Part shown: positions 1 through 6,933 of the stretch, piece after piece
How the letters are laid out: every line of letters begins with the position of its first letter
How positions within the stretch are numbered: position 1 is the first letter of the stretch
Source: CAVUAF01 sp964460655
Lineage (GTDB): Bacteria; Acidobacteriota; Terriglobia; Terriglobales; Acidobacteriaceae
Length of the DNA: 7,169 bases
Assembly (NCBI GenBank): GCA_964460655.1
Contig: CAYWSH010000186.1
Coordinates: 1 to 7,169, forward strand
Direction: 5' to 3'
Program-made: the position numbers and the translations under genes
The notes under the pieces: generated by a model
Databases searched by the model: none
What the model saw: the letters and a program-made list of their open reading frames with translations, nothing else
Told to the model about the DNA's origin: nothing

Positions 1-6
1 CGTCTA

Positions 7-29
7 CTCCTGTGGCATATCTACAGGAG
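7..29 (+). promoter_or_regulatory. Inverted repeat over the PadR ribosome binding site (candidate operator or RNA hairpin)
   Basis: The arm CTCCTGTGG (7-15) is matched by CTACAGGAG (21-29) in inverted orientation, with 8 of 9 positions paired and a 5-nt spacer; the single mismatch is a G-T wobble in RNA. The right arm contains most of the AGGAGG ribosome binding site (25-30) of the regulator gene. PadR family proteins bind short TGT...ACA dyads, classically separated by 8 nt. Here TGT (11-13) and ACA (23-25) are separated by 9 nt. Autoregulation by PadR is an inference. The same repeat would also form a transcript hairpin that hides the Shine-Dalgarno sequence. Confidence 0.5.
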
Positions 30-37
30 GTCGCAGA

Positions 38-388
38 ATGGCGGCCGAAGCCTCCCGCTCCGAAGTCCTGCAAGGCACGCTCGACCTGATGGTGCTGCAA
101 ACGCTGCATGCCATGGGCCCGCTGCACGGCTACGGCATCGCGCGCCGCATCGAGCAAGTGAGCGAAGACGCGCTCCAGCTGAACCAGGGCACGATCTATG
201 CAGCCCTCCTGCGCCTGCAACAGCGCGGCTGGATCACCGCCGCGTGGGGCACGAGCGACAACAATCGCCGCGCGAAGTACTACTCGATCACCCGCAGCGG
301 CAAGAAGCAGCTCACCACCGAGGCGCGCAACTGGTCGCGCATCGTTGACGTCATGGGTCGCATGCTGCGGCTCCGCGAGGAGAGCTAG
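38..388 (+). CDS. PadR family transcriptional regulator, acidobacterial ADOP-linked type
   Basis: This 116-aa protein is a winged helix-turn-helix regulator that most likely represses the operon it heads. Visible PadR hallmarks are the N-terminal LQGTLDLMVL helix (residues 11-20), the HGYGI turn (30-34), the recognition-helix region with NQGTIY (49-54), and the wing RRAKYYSIT (78-86) followed by SGKKQL. A C-terminal helix (about 92-113) would serve dimerisation. The length is normal for the short PadR subtype, which is regularly found directly before ADOP permeases in Acidobacteriota. The ATG at 38 has a perfect AGGAGG 7 nt upstream, so the start is well supported. The gene ends 2 nt before the first permease, indicating coupled expression. 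Its ligand is unknown, and the promoter lies upstream of the window or at its very edge. Confidence 0.94.
   Translation: MAAEASRSEVLQGTLDLMVLQTLHAMGPLHGYGIARRIEQVSEDALQLNQGTIYAALLRLQQRGWITAAWGTSDNNRRAKYYSITRSGKKQLTTEARNWSRIVDVMGRMLRLREES
377..382 (+). promoter_or_regulatory. Ribosome binding site of first ADOP permease
   Basis: GAGGAG lies inside the last codons of the PadR gene, 8 nt before the ATG at 391. The PadR stop (386-388) falls between this site and the start, so ribosomes ending on the regulator can restart on the permease. This supports translational coupling. Confidence 0.75.
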
Positions 389-390
389 CC

Positions 391-3162
391 ATGTTGCGTG
401 TGTGGTGGTCGCGGATCGCGGGAATGTTCGGACGGCGGGAAGATGCAGCGGACTTCCACGAAGAACTGCATGCGCATCTCGACTCGCTGATCGAAGAGAA
501 CCTGCGGCGCGGCATGACGCGCGAGGAAGCACTACGGCGAGCGCACGTAACGCTGGGCGGCGTGACGCAATTGCACGAGACACAACGCGCGCAGCACGGG
601 CTTCCCATCCTCGAAACGGTGGCGCAGGACGTGCGCTACGCCGCACGTACTCTTCGCAAGAGTCCAGGATTCACGCTGGTGGCGGTGCTCTCGCTCGCGC
701 TGGGCATCGGCGCGAATACGGCCATGTTCAGCATGGTTGACGCGGTGATGCTGCGCGCGCTGCCCGTCGCGGAGCCGGAGCGGCTGGTCGCATTCGGTTA
801 CTCCGACAGCCTCCTGCGCGAGCGGAACGAGGATTTTTCTTACGCCTGGTTCCAGCAGTTGCGCGCCGGTCCGGCGAGCGCCGCCCTGGCCGACATCGCG
901 GCGGTGAAAGAGATCTGGCGGTCCAACGTGACCATCGACGAAGGACCGCGCGCGGCGGAAGCGGGCGATGTGATGGTCGGAATGGTCTCGGGCGGCTACT
1001 TTACGACGCTTGGGGTGGACGCCGTGATGGGCCGCGCACTCAACCAAGGCGATGAAGATGCTGCGGAGCGCAATCCCGTGGCGGTCATCAGCCATCGCTT
1101 CTGGAGGCGATGGGCCGGTGCCGGTACTGAAACCGTGGGACGCACCGTTACCCTCAACGGCACGCGGTTCACGATCGTTGGCGTCATGCCCAGCACGTTT
1201 ACGGGCGACTGGGTCGGGCGACCCACCGACCTGTGGGTCCCGGTGACCATGGAACCGCAGGTCACACCGGAGCGCCCCGATTCGCTCACGAACCCGAACA
1301 CGACGTGGTTGCGCATCATCGCCCGCCGCAAGCCTGGCGTGACGCTGGAGCAGGCCGAGGCAGCGGCGCAAATCGGCTGGCGACAGTCGCTGCAGGCGTT
1401 AAAGGCGGCGGGCGTCACACCTTCGCGTCTGGAGCAATTCTCGCGGTCAAGCTTTGCGCTGCAGCCTTTCGCGAACGGCTACGCTCCCGAACGACAGGCA
1501 TTCGGCGGCGCGCTCGAGGTCCTGGTGATCGTGGCCAGCCTGGTGCTGTTGATCGCGTGCGCGAACATCGCCAGCCTTCTCCTGGCGCGATCGACGGTCC
1601 GCCAGCAGGAGATCGCTACCCGCGTCGCTCTTGGCGCGGCGCGGGCACGGATCGTGCGCCAATTGCTGACGGAGAGCCTTCTCCTGGCACTCGTCGGAGG
1701 ACTGCTCGGCTTAGCGGTTGCTGAACGCGCCACCGCGATCCTGGTCAGGATGATGACGGCGCTGCCGCAGTCGGGGAGTCTGGGCGCGCTGGCCCTTGCT
1801 CCCGACGTGCGCCCGGATGCTCGCGTCCTGGCGCTGACCGCCAGCCTGACCATGCTTACCGCCTTAGCTTTTGGCCTGTTGCCGGCTTTGCGAGCGTCGA
1901 AAGTATCCATCAGTTCCGCTTTCGCCGCCCGGGGAGTCGACGCGGGCCGCTCGCCGCGGGAGGTCGGCATGGGCCGGTTCCTGGTAGTGGCACAGATCGC
2001 GACCGCGCTGCTCTTGTTGGTCTGCGCGGGCCTGTTTGTCCGGACGCTCCGTAACTTGAAGTCGCAAGACCTGGGCCTCGACCCGGAGCACGTCCTGCTG
2101 GCGTGGACGATGCCGGGCCAGAGCGGCCGCACCGGCCCCCAGCTGGCGGACTATTACCAGATGGCGCAAGAGCGCATGGCAGCGTTGCCGGGAGTGCGAT
2201 CCGCCAGCGCCTCGATGAATGGCCTGTTGAACGGCGCTCCGCCGACCGTGAGAGTGAGAGTTCCCGGGCTGGCCGTCGACGATTCCGAGTCGCCGCACTT
2301 CGACCTGGTCGCGCCTGGGTTCTTCACGACCGTGGGCATGCGGCTGCTGGCCGGCCGCGACTTCACGGCGCGAGACAGCGAGACGGCGCCGCACGTCGCC
2401 ATCCTGAATCAGTACACCGCCCGTCTTTACTTCGGCGAGCAGAACCCGATCGGCAAGACACTCGGCACAGCGATGATGGGCCGCGAGGCCCCGTTTGCGG
2501 GGACCGAAGTGGTCGGCGTGGTGAGCGACACCAAGGGGAACCTTCCCTTGCGCGCCAGCGATCGCCGCATGATCTATTTTCCGTATCGTCAGGACTTGAG
2601 TCTTCGAACTCATCCACGCCTGGGGCGGATGTGCCTGGCGGTCCGCACCACCGGCGATCCGCAGGCATTGAAGGCCGAGCTCCGCGCCGAATTGCGGCGC
2701 ATGGATCCCGGCCTGCCGGTGATCCGCATTGATTCGGTCGAGGAGCAACTGGACGAATCGGTCACCATCGAGCGCCTGATCGCCACCCTTTCCGGCTGGT
2801 TCGGCGCAGTGGCAGCGGCGCTTGCCTGCCTCGGACTGTATGGGCTGCTCTCCTATGCTGTTGCCCGGCGGCGCAACGAGATCGGCGTGCGGCTTGCGCT
2901 TGGCGCCACACCGGCGCAAATACGCCACCTGGTCCTCCGCGAGAGTTCCTGGCTGGTGCTCCTGGGGATGATGATCGGCGTGCCGGCGACGTTCGCAGCC
3001 ACGCGGCTGATCGCATCGCGCCTGTTCGGCGTAGGAGCCAATGATCCGTTCACGATGGTGGGCACGCTGCTGTTGCTGGCGGCGGTATGCGGCTTGGCAT
3101 CGGTAGCGCCCGCACACCGCGCTGCCCGAGTCGACCCGATGGTGGCATTGCGCTACGAGTAA
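391..3162 (+). CDS. ADOP family MacB/FtsX-like ABC transporter permease, copy 1
   Basis: This 923-aa inner-membrane protein is a duplicated MacB-type permease. Residues 1-90 form the cytoplasmic prefix typical of PadR-linked permeases, with a helical ELHAHLD...GMTREEALRRAH...GG pattern. Membrane helix 1 is at about 93-117 (KSPGFT...SLALGIGANTA). A periplasmic MacB-like domain spans about 120-373. The first FtsX block has helices near 374-398, 424-447 and 475-500 and the coupling motif QQEIATRVALGA. The second half repeats the plan: helix about 528-550, periplasmic domain about 551-796, then helices near 797-822, 852-873 and 885-907 with RRNEIGVRLALGAT. It ends in the family signature AARVDPMVALRYE. 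One chain therefore equals a MacB dimer. The substrate is unknown; MacB relatives move antibiotics, lipoproteins or peptides, or pass mechanical force across the envelope. No ATPase is encoded nearby, which is usual for this family. Confidence 0.95.
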   Translation: MLRVWWSRIAGMFGRREDAADFHEELHAHLDSLIEENLRRGMTREEALRRAHVTLGGVTQLHETQRAQHGLPILETVAQDVRYAARTLRKSPGFTLVAVLSLALGIGANTAMFSMVDAVMLRALPVAEPERLVAFGYSDSLLRERNEDFSYAWFQQLRAGPASAALADIAAVKEIWRSNVTIDEGPRAAEAGDVMVGMVSGGYFTTLGVDAVMGRALNQGDEDAAERNPVAVISHRFWRRWAGAGTETVGRTVTLNGTRFTIVGVMPSTFTGDWVGRPTDLWVPVTMEPQVTPERPDSLTNPNTTWLRIIARRKPGVTLEQAEAAAQIGWRQSLQALKAAGVTPSRLEQFSRSSFALQPFANGYAPERQAFGGALEVLVIVASLVLLIACANIASLLLARSTVRQQEIATRVALGAARARIVRQLLTESLLLALVGGLLGLAVAERATAILVRMMTALPQSGSLGALALAPDVRPDARVLALTASLTMLTALAFGLLPALRASKVSISSAFAARGVDAGRSPREVGMGRFLVVAQIATALLLLVCAGLFVRTLRNLKSQDLGLDPEHVLLAWTMPGQSGRTGPQLADYYQMAQERMAALPGVRSASASMNGLLNGAPPTVRVRVPGLAVDDSESPHFDLVAPGFFTTVGMRLLAGRDFTARDSETAPHVAILNQYTARLYFGEQNPIGKTLGTAMMGREAPFAGTEVVGVVSDTKGNLPLRASDRRMIYFPYRQDLSLRTHPRLGRMCLAVRTTGDPQALKAELRAELRRMDPGLPVIRIDSVEEQLDESVTIERLIATLSGWFGAVAAALACLGLYGLLSYAVARRRNEIGVRLALGATPAQIRHLVLRESSWLVLLGMMIGVPATFAATRLIASRLFGVGANDPFTMVGTLLLLAAVCGLASVAPAHRAARVDPMVALRYE
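401..428 (+). repeat. Exact 28-nt direct repeat, copy 1 (5' end of ADOP permease 1)
   Basis: Bases 401-428 are identical to 3184-3211. Both lie at the same place in the two tandem permease genes and encode the shared WWSRIAGMF segment. The five degenerate codons fully inside the repeat (Ser, Arg, Ile, Ala, Gly) use the same third base, unlike most of the rest of the pair. This is a remnant of the tandem duplication, or a conversion tract. Confidence 0.85.
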
Positions 3163-3168
3163 AAGGAG
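3163..3168 (+). promoter_or_regulatory. Ribosome binding site that fixes the start of ADOP permease 2
   Basis: AAGGAG lies immediately after the TAA stop of the first permease and 5 nt before the ATG at 3174. The same reading frame stays open upstream to an ATG at 3087, inside the first permease gene. That extension is rejected, because this site, the MLRMWW start matching MLRVWW of copy 1, and the 11-nt spacer all point to 3174. Confidence 0.85.
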
Positions 3169-3173
3169 AAGCC

Positions 3174-5846
3174 ATGTTGCGGATGTGGTGGTCGCGGATC
3201 GCGGGAATGTTTCGTCGGCAAACCGATGCGGCGGATTTCAGCGTGGAATTACGGACGCACCTCGACCTGCTCGTCGCAGAGGGTCTTCAGCAAGGTATGA
3301 CGCGTGACGAAGCAGTGCGACGTGCGCACATCACGCTGGGCGGCATGACGCAACTGCACGAAACGCAGCGCGAGCAGGCAGCGCTCCCGTTCCTCGAAAC
3401 GCTAGCACAAGACCTGCGCTACGCCGCTCGCTTGCTGCGCAAGAGTCCTGGGTTCACCGCGGTCGCGGTGCTCTCGCTCGCGCTCGGCATCGGGGCGAAC
3501 ACGGCCATCTTCACGCTCATCAACGCCGTCATGCTCGATCCGCTACCGATCGCCGAACCCGAGCGGCTGGTGCACATCTCGCGCGTCATCGACGGCGGCT
3601 CCGGACTCACCGTCAGCTACCCGATGTACGAACGCTTGCGCGACCGCCTGCAGAGCGTGAGCGAGGTGTTTGCGCGCGCCCCGTTCCGCCCGTTCGTCTC
3701 CTTGAACGGCACGGACGAAGCGGTGAACGCCGAATACGTCTCGGGCAACTACTTCCGTGGCCTGGCGGTGCAGCCACGCCTGGGACGACTGCTCGAGCCG
3801 GCGGACGACCAGGCGATGGGCGCTTCGCCGGTCGTGGTGATCAGCTACCGCTTGTGGCAGCGCGGCTTTGGGGGCGATCCGCAGGTGATCGGCAAGACCC
3901 TCATGGTGCGCGGAACGCAGTTCACCATCATCGGCGTCACCCCACCGGAGTTTGCCGGCGTGCAGCGTGGCCGCACCGCGGACCTGGCGTTCCCCATGGC
4001 GATGGCGGAGACGCTGAAGATCTATCCGTCAGCGGAGTGGCGCACGGAAGCCGACCTCTCGAACCTGGACCTGATGGGCCGCTTGAAGCCGGCGGCCACG
4101 CTGGCGCAGGCGGACGCTGAGGCCCGCGTCCTGCTGAAGCCATTCCTCGAGGAGCACTCCGCTGGACGCCCACCCAAGGATCGGGAACGCATCCTCAGCC
4201 AGGATGCAGCTGTCCGCAGTGCCGGCACCGGTATCAACCGGTTGCGTTCCACGTACCAGGAACCGTTGTTCTTGCTTTTTGGCCTGGTCGCGCTCGTCAT
4301 GCTGCTGGCGTGCGCCAACCTGGCAAGCATGCTGCTGGCGCGCGCGGCAGCGCGGCAGCAGGAGATCTCGGTGCGTCGCGCTTTAGGCGCACGCGGTGGA
4401 CGCCTCATTCGCCAGTTCCTCACGGAGAGCCTGCTGCTCGCCGTCCTGGGCGGAGCCGCCGGCCTGGCGCTGGCGCAATGGTTCAGCCGCTTCCTCGTCA
4501 CCCTGATGGCCAACGGCGGGGCGCTCGATCTCCACCTGCGGCCCGATTGGCGTGTTCTCGCCTTCACTTCGGTGGTCGCGCTGTTCGCCAGCCTCGCGTG
4601 CGGCCTTGCGCCGGGGATCCACGCGGCGGGCGCGAAGATCAATCCCGCGCTGAAGGAAGTCCGTAGCGGCCGCATCACGCCGCTGGCCCGCACGCTGGTG
4701 ATCGCGCAGTTGGCGCTCTCCGTGGTCTTGCTGGTCGGCGCCAATCTCTTCATCGGCACGCTGCTGCAGCTCTACGGGCTCGATAGCGGCTTTCGCCGCG
4801 AAGGCGTGCTCACCTTCACCATGCGGTTACGGGGCGACTATCCGGAGGCGCGCGCCACGCTCCTGGCGCAAGAGCTGATCCGGCGGCTGCGTACGCTGCC
4901 CGGTGTCACCACGGCCAGCGCGCTGGGTGTGATGCCCGTCTCCGGCAGCTTATGGGCGCGCAAAGTCCAGGTAGAGGGCTACGTCATCCGCGGCAACGGA
5001 GACGAGGGCGCCGCCTTCAATAACGTCGCGCCCGATTCCTTCGCCACCATGGGCACCCGCCAGCTCCAGGGACGCGACTTCAACGAGCGCGACACCAGCC
5101 AGAGTCCGCCCGTCGCCATCGTCAACGAGTCCTTCGTGCGCCAGTTCTTCCCCGGCACATCACCGCTCGGGCGGCACGTCACCAACAGCGGGGTCACGAT
5201 GGAAGTCGTCGGCGTCGTGCAAGACGCCAAGTATCGCGACTTGCGGCGGCCCATGATCCCTACCGTGTATATCCCGTGGACGCAACGCAAGGGCGACCAG
5301 CCACTCAGCGATTACTACGTGCTCCGCGTGGACCGTGGCGATCCGCTCCGCCTTACGTCCGACCTCCAGCGCATGCTCACCGCGCTCGATAGCGGCCTGC
5401 TGCTCAATAACGTCAGGACCTTCAGCGAGGTCGTGGACAGCACCATCGTGCGCGAACGCATCATGGCGGTGCTCGCCGGCTTCTTCGGCCTCCTTGCCGT
5501 CATCATCGCGTGTCTTGGCATTTTCGGCGTGATGGCGTTCCAGGTTTCCCGGCGCTTCAACGAACTCGGCGTCCGCATGGCGCTCGGGGCCACGCGTGGC
5601 GACATCATCGGTCTGGTCCTGCGCGAGGTCGCGGTGCTGCTCGGCATCGGCTGCGTCCTGGGTTGCGCCGCCGCCCTTAGCCTGACCGGGCTCGCCACGC
5701 AACTTCTCTACGGGCTCACTCCCACGGATCCGCGTGTGTTTGTGGTGGCGATCTTCACGCTCGGTGTAGCGACGCTCGCCGCCGGCTACCTGCCGGCGCG
5801 ACGGGCAGCGAACGTCGACCCCATGGTCGCGCTGCGACATGAATGA
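3174..5846 (+). CDS. ADOP family MacB/FtsX-like ABC transporter permease, copy 2
   Basis: This 890-aa protein is a paralogue of the preceding gene with the same plan. It has a cytoplasmic prefix (1-90), helix 1 (about 93-117), a periplasmic MacB-like domain (about 120-363), and an FtsX block with helices near 364-388, 414-436 and 460-482 and the coupling motif QQEISVRRALGA. A second periplasmic domain follows a helix at about 507-530. The final FtsX block has helices near 762-788, 818-841 and 854-873 with RRFNELGVRMALGAT and ends AANVDPMVALRHE. By hand count, about 99 of the first 133 residues match copy 1 without gaps, whereas the periplasmic parts have diverged strongly, so the two probably handle different ligands. 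The start at 3174 is chosen from its ribosome binding site and the alignment to copy 1. No terminator is visible after the TGA stop. The transported substrate and ATPase partner are unknown. Confidence 0.95.
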   Translation: MLRMWWSRIAGMFRRQTDAADFSVELRTHLDLLVAEGLQQGMTRDEAVRRAHITLGGMTQLHETQREQAALPFLETLAQDLRYAARLLRKSPGFTAVAVLSLALGIGANTAIFTLINAVMLDPLPIAEPERLVHISRVIDGGSGLTVSYPMYERLRDRLQSVSEVFARAPFRPFVSLNGTDEAVNAEYVSGNYFRGLAVQPRLGRLLEPADDQAMGASPVVVISYRLWQRGFGGDPQVIGKTLMVRGTQFTIIGVTPPEFAGVQRGRTADLAFPMAMAETLKIYPSAEWRTEADLSNLDLMGRLKPAATLAQADAEARVLLKPFLEEHSAGRPPKDRERILSQDAAVRSAGTGINRLRSTYQEPLFLLFGLVALVMLLACANLASMLLARAAARQQEISVRRALGARGGRLIRQFLTESLLLAVLGGAAGLALAQWFSRFLVTLMANGGALDLHLRPDWRVLAFTSVVALFASLACGLAPGIHAAGAKINPALKEVRSGRITPLARTLVIAQLALSVVLLVGANLFIGTLLQLYGLDSGFRREGVLTFTMRLRGDYPEARATLLAQELIRRLRTLPGVTTASALGVMPVSGSLWARKVQVEGYVIRGNGDEGAAFNNVAPDSFATMGTRQLQGRDFNERDTSQSPPVAIVNESFVRQFFPGTSPLGRHVTNSGVTMEVVGVVQDAKYRDLRRPMIPTVYIPWTQRKGDQPLSDYYVLRVDRGDPLRLTSDLQRMLTALDSGLLLNNVRTFSEVVDSTIVRERIMAVLAGFFGLLAVIIACLGIFGVMAFQVSRRFNELGVRMALGATRGDIIGLVLREVAVLLGIGCVLGCAAALSLTGLATQLLYGLTPTDPRVFVVAIFTLGVATLAAGYLPARRAANVDPMVALRHE
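3184..3211 (+). repeat. Exact 28-nt direct repeat, copy 2 (5' end of ADOP permease 2)
   Basis: This segment is identical to 401-428 and lies 2783 nt downstream of it, at the equivalent position in the second permease gene. A second exact match of 20 nt exists between 682-701 and 3465-3484, over the first membrane helix. Recombination between such copies could delete or fuse the permeases. Confidence 0.85.
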
Positions 5847-5900
5847 GAATTTTTGGTAGTGTCCTACTCCGAGTTCACAGCTCAACATAAGGCCAGCACC
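5847..5900 (+). other. Short spacer between ADOP permease 2 and the hypothetical gene
   Basis: These 54 nt contain a TTTTT run (5850-5854) followed by a small dyad, GTAG (5856-5859) and CTAC (5864-5867), around a 4-nt loop. The stem is too short and the T run lies on the wrong side for a plus-strand terminator. No convincing -35/-10 pair is seen. Read-through from the operon into the next gene is therefore possible. Confidence 0.4.
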
Positions 5901-6836
5901 ATGCCAGATAAGCCACGCACCGATAATGGCGACGGCAAGCCACAAGAGCATCCAGCGCCTACCTCGCTTAGCGTAAGAGATGCCCAACCCGAGCCACAGA
6001 CAGAAGCCCCCAAGGAGCAACCAGCCCCACGCCCAGTGCGCATTCCCCTTACCGTCCGCGTCCGTACCGCCCTCGGAAGGCATTGGGACAAAACTGGCTT
6101 GAGCGAATTCAAAGCCGCCGAGCATTGGACGCTCGCCGTAGCCGTAATCGGTCTCTTCGTTGCGACGATTACTTTGAGGGTATTCAAGCAGCAATTGGGC
6201 GAGATGAAGACCCAGACCGACACCCTGATACAGCAGACCGAAACCGAAAATGCTGGTGCTTCTCATCGTGCCGTTGAGACTGACCGGCAACTCCGAGTTC
6301 TCCAAAAACAAGCGGACGCTGCGGACAAAACCGCCGCCGCTACCGCCGAATCTGTCGAGCAATTGAGGTTGGCGCAAAGGGCATGGGTCGGTGCCACCAC
6401 CACTTCGGCCTCGCCGCTCGCGGCTGACCAGGTATGTGTTGCCAGAACCGTTTACAAGAATGTCGGAAAGACTCCCGCCTTGCACGTCACTTCCATTACT
6501 AGGGTCGATTTTGTCAAAGGCGCCGTCCGAAATTTCCCTCGCCCATCTTTTGCCTACAAAGCCAAAGAGTTTGTTGACGTCGGATCGTTGATGCCGGACG
6601 AGGCTACGTTCTCCGACTTTCTCATCAAATTTGAGCAGAAGGATATTGACAGCGTTGAGCGTACCGCTCGGACATACGTCCACGGGTGCATTGAATATGA
6701 CGACACTTTCAGCGTGCACCACTGGAAGAATTTCTGTGCGTTTCTGTTGCCCACTGGGGCGTGGTCTGTGTGCCGGTTTCACAACGAGATTGATGAAACC
6801 GGCAGCCGTCAGCGCCAGTGCAAAAAGGCAAATTAG
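5901..6836 (+). CDS. Uncharacterised single-pass membrane protein with coiled coil and C-terminal Cys-containing domain
   Basis: This 311-aa protein has no function I can name. Residues 1-45 are rich in Pro, Gln and Glu, and 46-66 are basic (VRIPLTVRVRTALGR). One membrane helix lies at about 75-93 (TLAVAVIGLFVATITL). A helical, probably coiled-coil stretch (about 96-160) has a QQLGEMKTQ...QTE...LQKQADAADKTA pattern and leads into AQRAWVGA. The remainder is probably beta-rich, with the motifs YKNVGKTPALHV (185-196), HGCIEYDDTF (261-270), HHWKNFC (273-279) and C..HNEID (291-298). I recognise this combination from many anonymous bacterial membrane proteins. The basic N-terminal flank suggests N-in/C-out, which would place five cysteines (179, 263, 279, 291, 307) in the periplasm. 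The ATG at 5901, with a weak AAGG 8 nt upstream, is preferred to an in-frame TTG at 5853. GC content is clearly lower than in the permeases, so the gene may have a separate origin. Confidence 0.82.
   Translation: MPDKPRTDNGDGKPQEHPAPTSLSVRDAQPEPQTEAPKEQPAPRPVRIPLTVRVRTALGRHWDKTGLSEFKAAEHWTLAVAVIGLFVATITLRVFKQQLGEMKTQTDTLIQQTETENAGASHRAVETDRQLRVLQKQADAADKTAAATAESVEQLRLAQRAWVGATTTSASPLAADQVCVARTVYKNVGKTPALHVTSITRVDFVKGAVRNFPRPSFAYKAKEFVDVGSLMPDEATFSDFLIKFEQKDIDSVERTARTYVHGCIEYDDTFSVHHWKNFCAFLLPTGAWSVCRFHNEIDETGSRQRQCKKAN
6771..6804. repeat. Perfect 11-bp inverted repeat in the 3' end of the hypothetical gene
   Basis: TGCCGGTTTCA (6771-6781) is exactly complementary to TGAAACCGGCA (6794-6804), with a 12-nt loop between. 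It covers codons 291-302 of the membrane protein, about 30 nt before its stop. No T run follows on either strand, so it does not look like a standard intrinsic terminator. It could be an mRNA 3' stem that stabilises or ends the transcript, a protein binding site, or chance. Confidence 0.85.
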
Positions 6837-6855
6837 GACCACCGAATTTTTGTTG

Positions 6856-6885
6856 TTGACATCCCAGAGTATCGCGGCGTACAGT
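6856..6885 (+). promoter_or_regulatory. Candidate sigma-70 type promoter
   Basis: A perfect -35 consensus TTGACA (6856-6861) is followed, 18 nt later, by TACAGT (6880-6885), which matches TATAAT at 4 of 6 positions. It lies 19 nt after the stop of the hypothetical gene in the most AT-rich part of the window. A start near 6892 would transcribe the structured noncoding region and whatever lies beyond the window edge. The -10 is weak and a chance match is possible. Confidence 0.3.
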
Positions 6886-6933
6886 TTCTCTTTTTGTTCG
6901 CCTTTGTCTTTGGCGGCTGATCTTTGAAAAACG

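Noticed and set aside
649..663. A perfect small hairpin, ACTCTT / AAGAGT with a 3-nt loop, at the start of the first membrane helix of permease 1.
   Set aside because: Six base pairs within coding DNA is easily chance. The equivalent site in permease 2 forms a differently placed stem, so there is no conserved structure.
1864..3117. A 417-codon minus-strand frame opposite permease 1.
   Set aside because: Its sequence is rich in Arg, His, Gln and Ala with no recognisable domain, which is typical of the antisense of a GC-rich membrane protein gene.
3087..3173. A 29-codon upstream extension of permease 2 from an ATG inside permease 1.
   Set aside because: It would overlap the conserved C terminus of permease 1 in another frame. 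The strong AAGGAG at 3163-3168 and the MLRMWW alignment with copy 1 favour 3174.
5853..5900. A 16-codon upstream extension of the hypothetical protein from a TTG.
   Set aside because: There is no good Shine-Dalgarno before the TTG, and the added residues are not informative. The ATG at 5901 has at least an AAGG at suitable distance. The choice stays somewhat uncertain.
5160..6842. A 560-codon open frame on the minus strand, opposite the end of permease 2 and the whole hypothetical gene, with a hydrophobic stretch resembling two membrane helices.
   Set aside because: It is in codon register with the plus-strand genes, so it only needs them to avoid TTA, CTA and TCA codons, which are rare in GC-rich coding DNA. 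The Trp/Leu/Gly-rich helices are the complement of the Pro/Gln/Glu/Ala-rich N terminus on the plus strand. The plus-strand proteins have recognisable motifs and this one has none.
6899..6915. CGCC...GGCG hairpin considered as a terminator for the hypothetical gene.
   Set aside because: The stem is only 4 bp with a 9-nt loop and no continuous T run follows.
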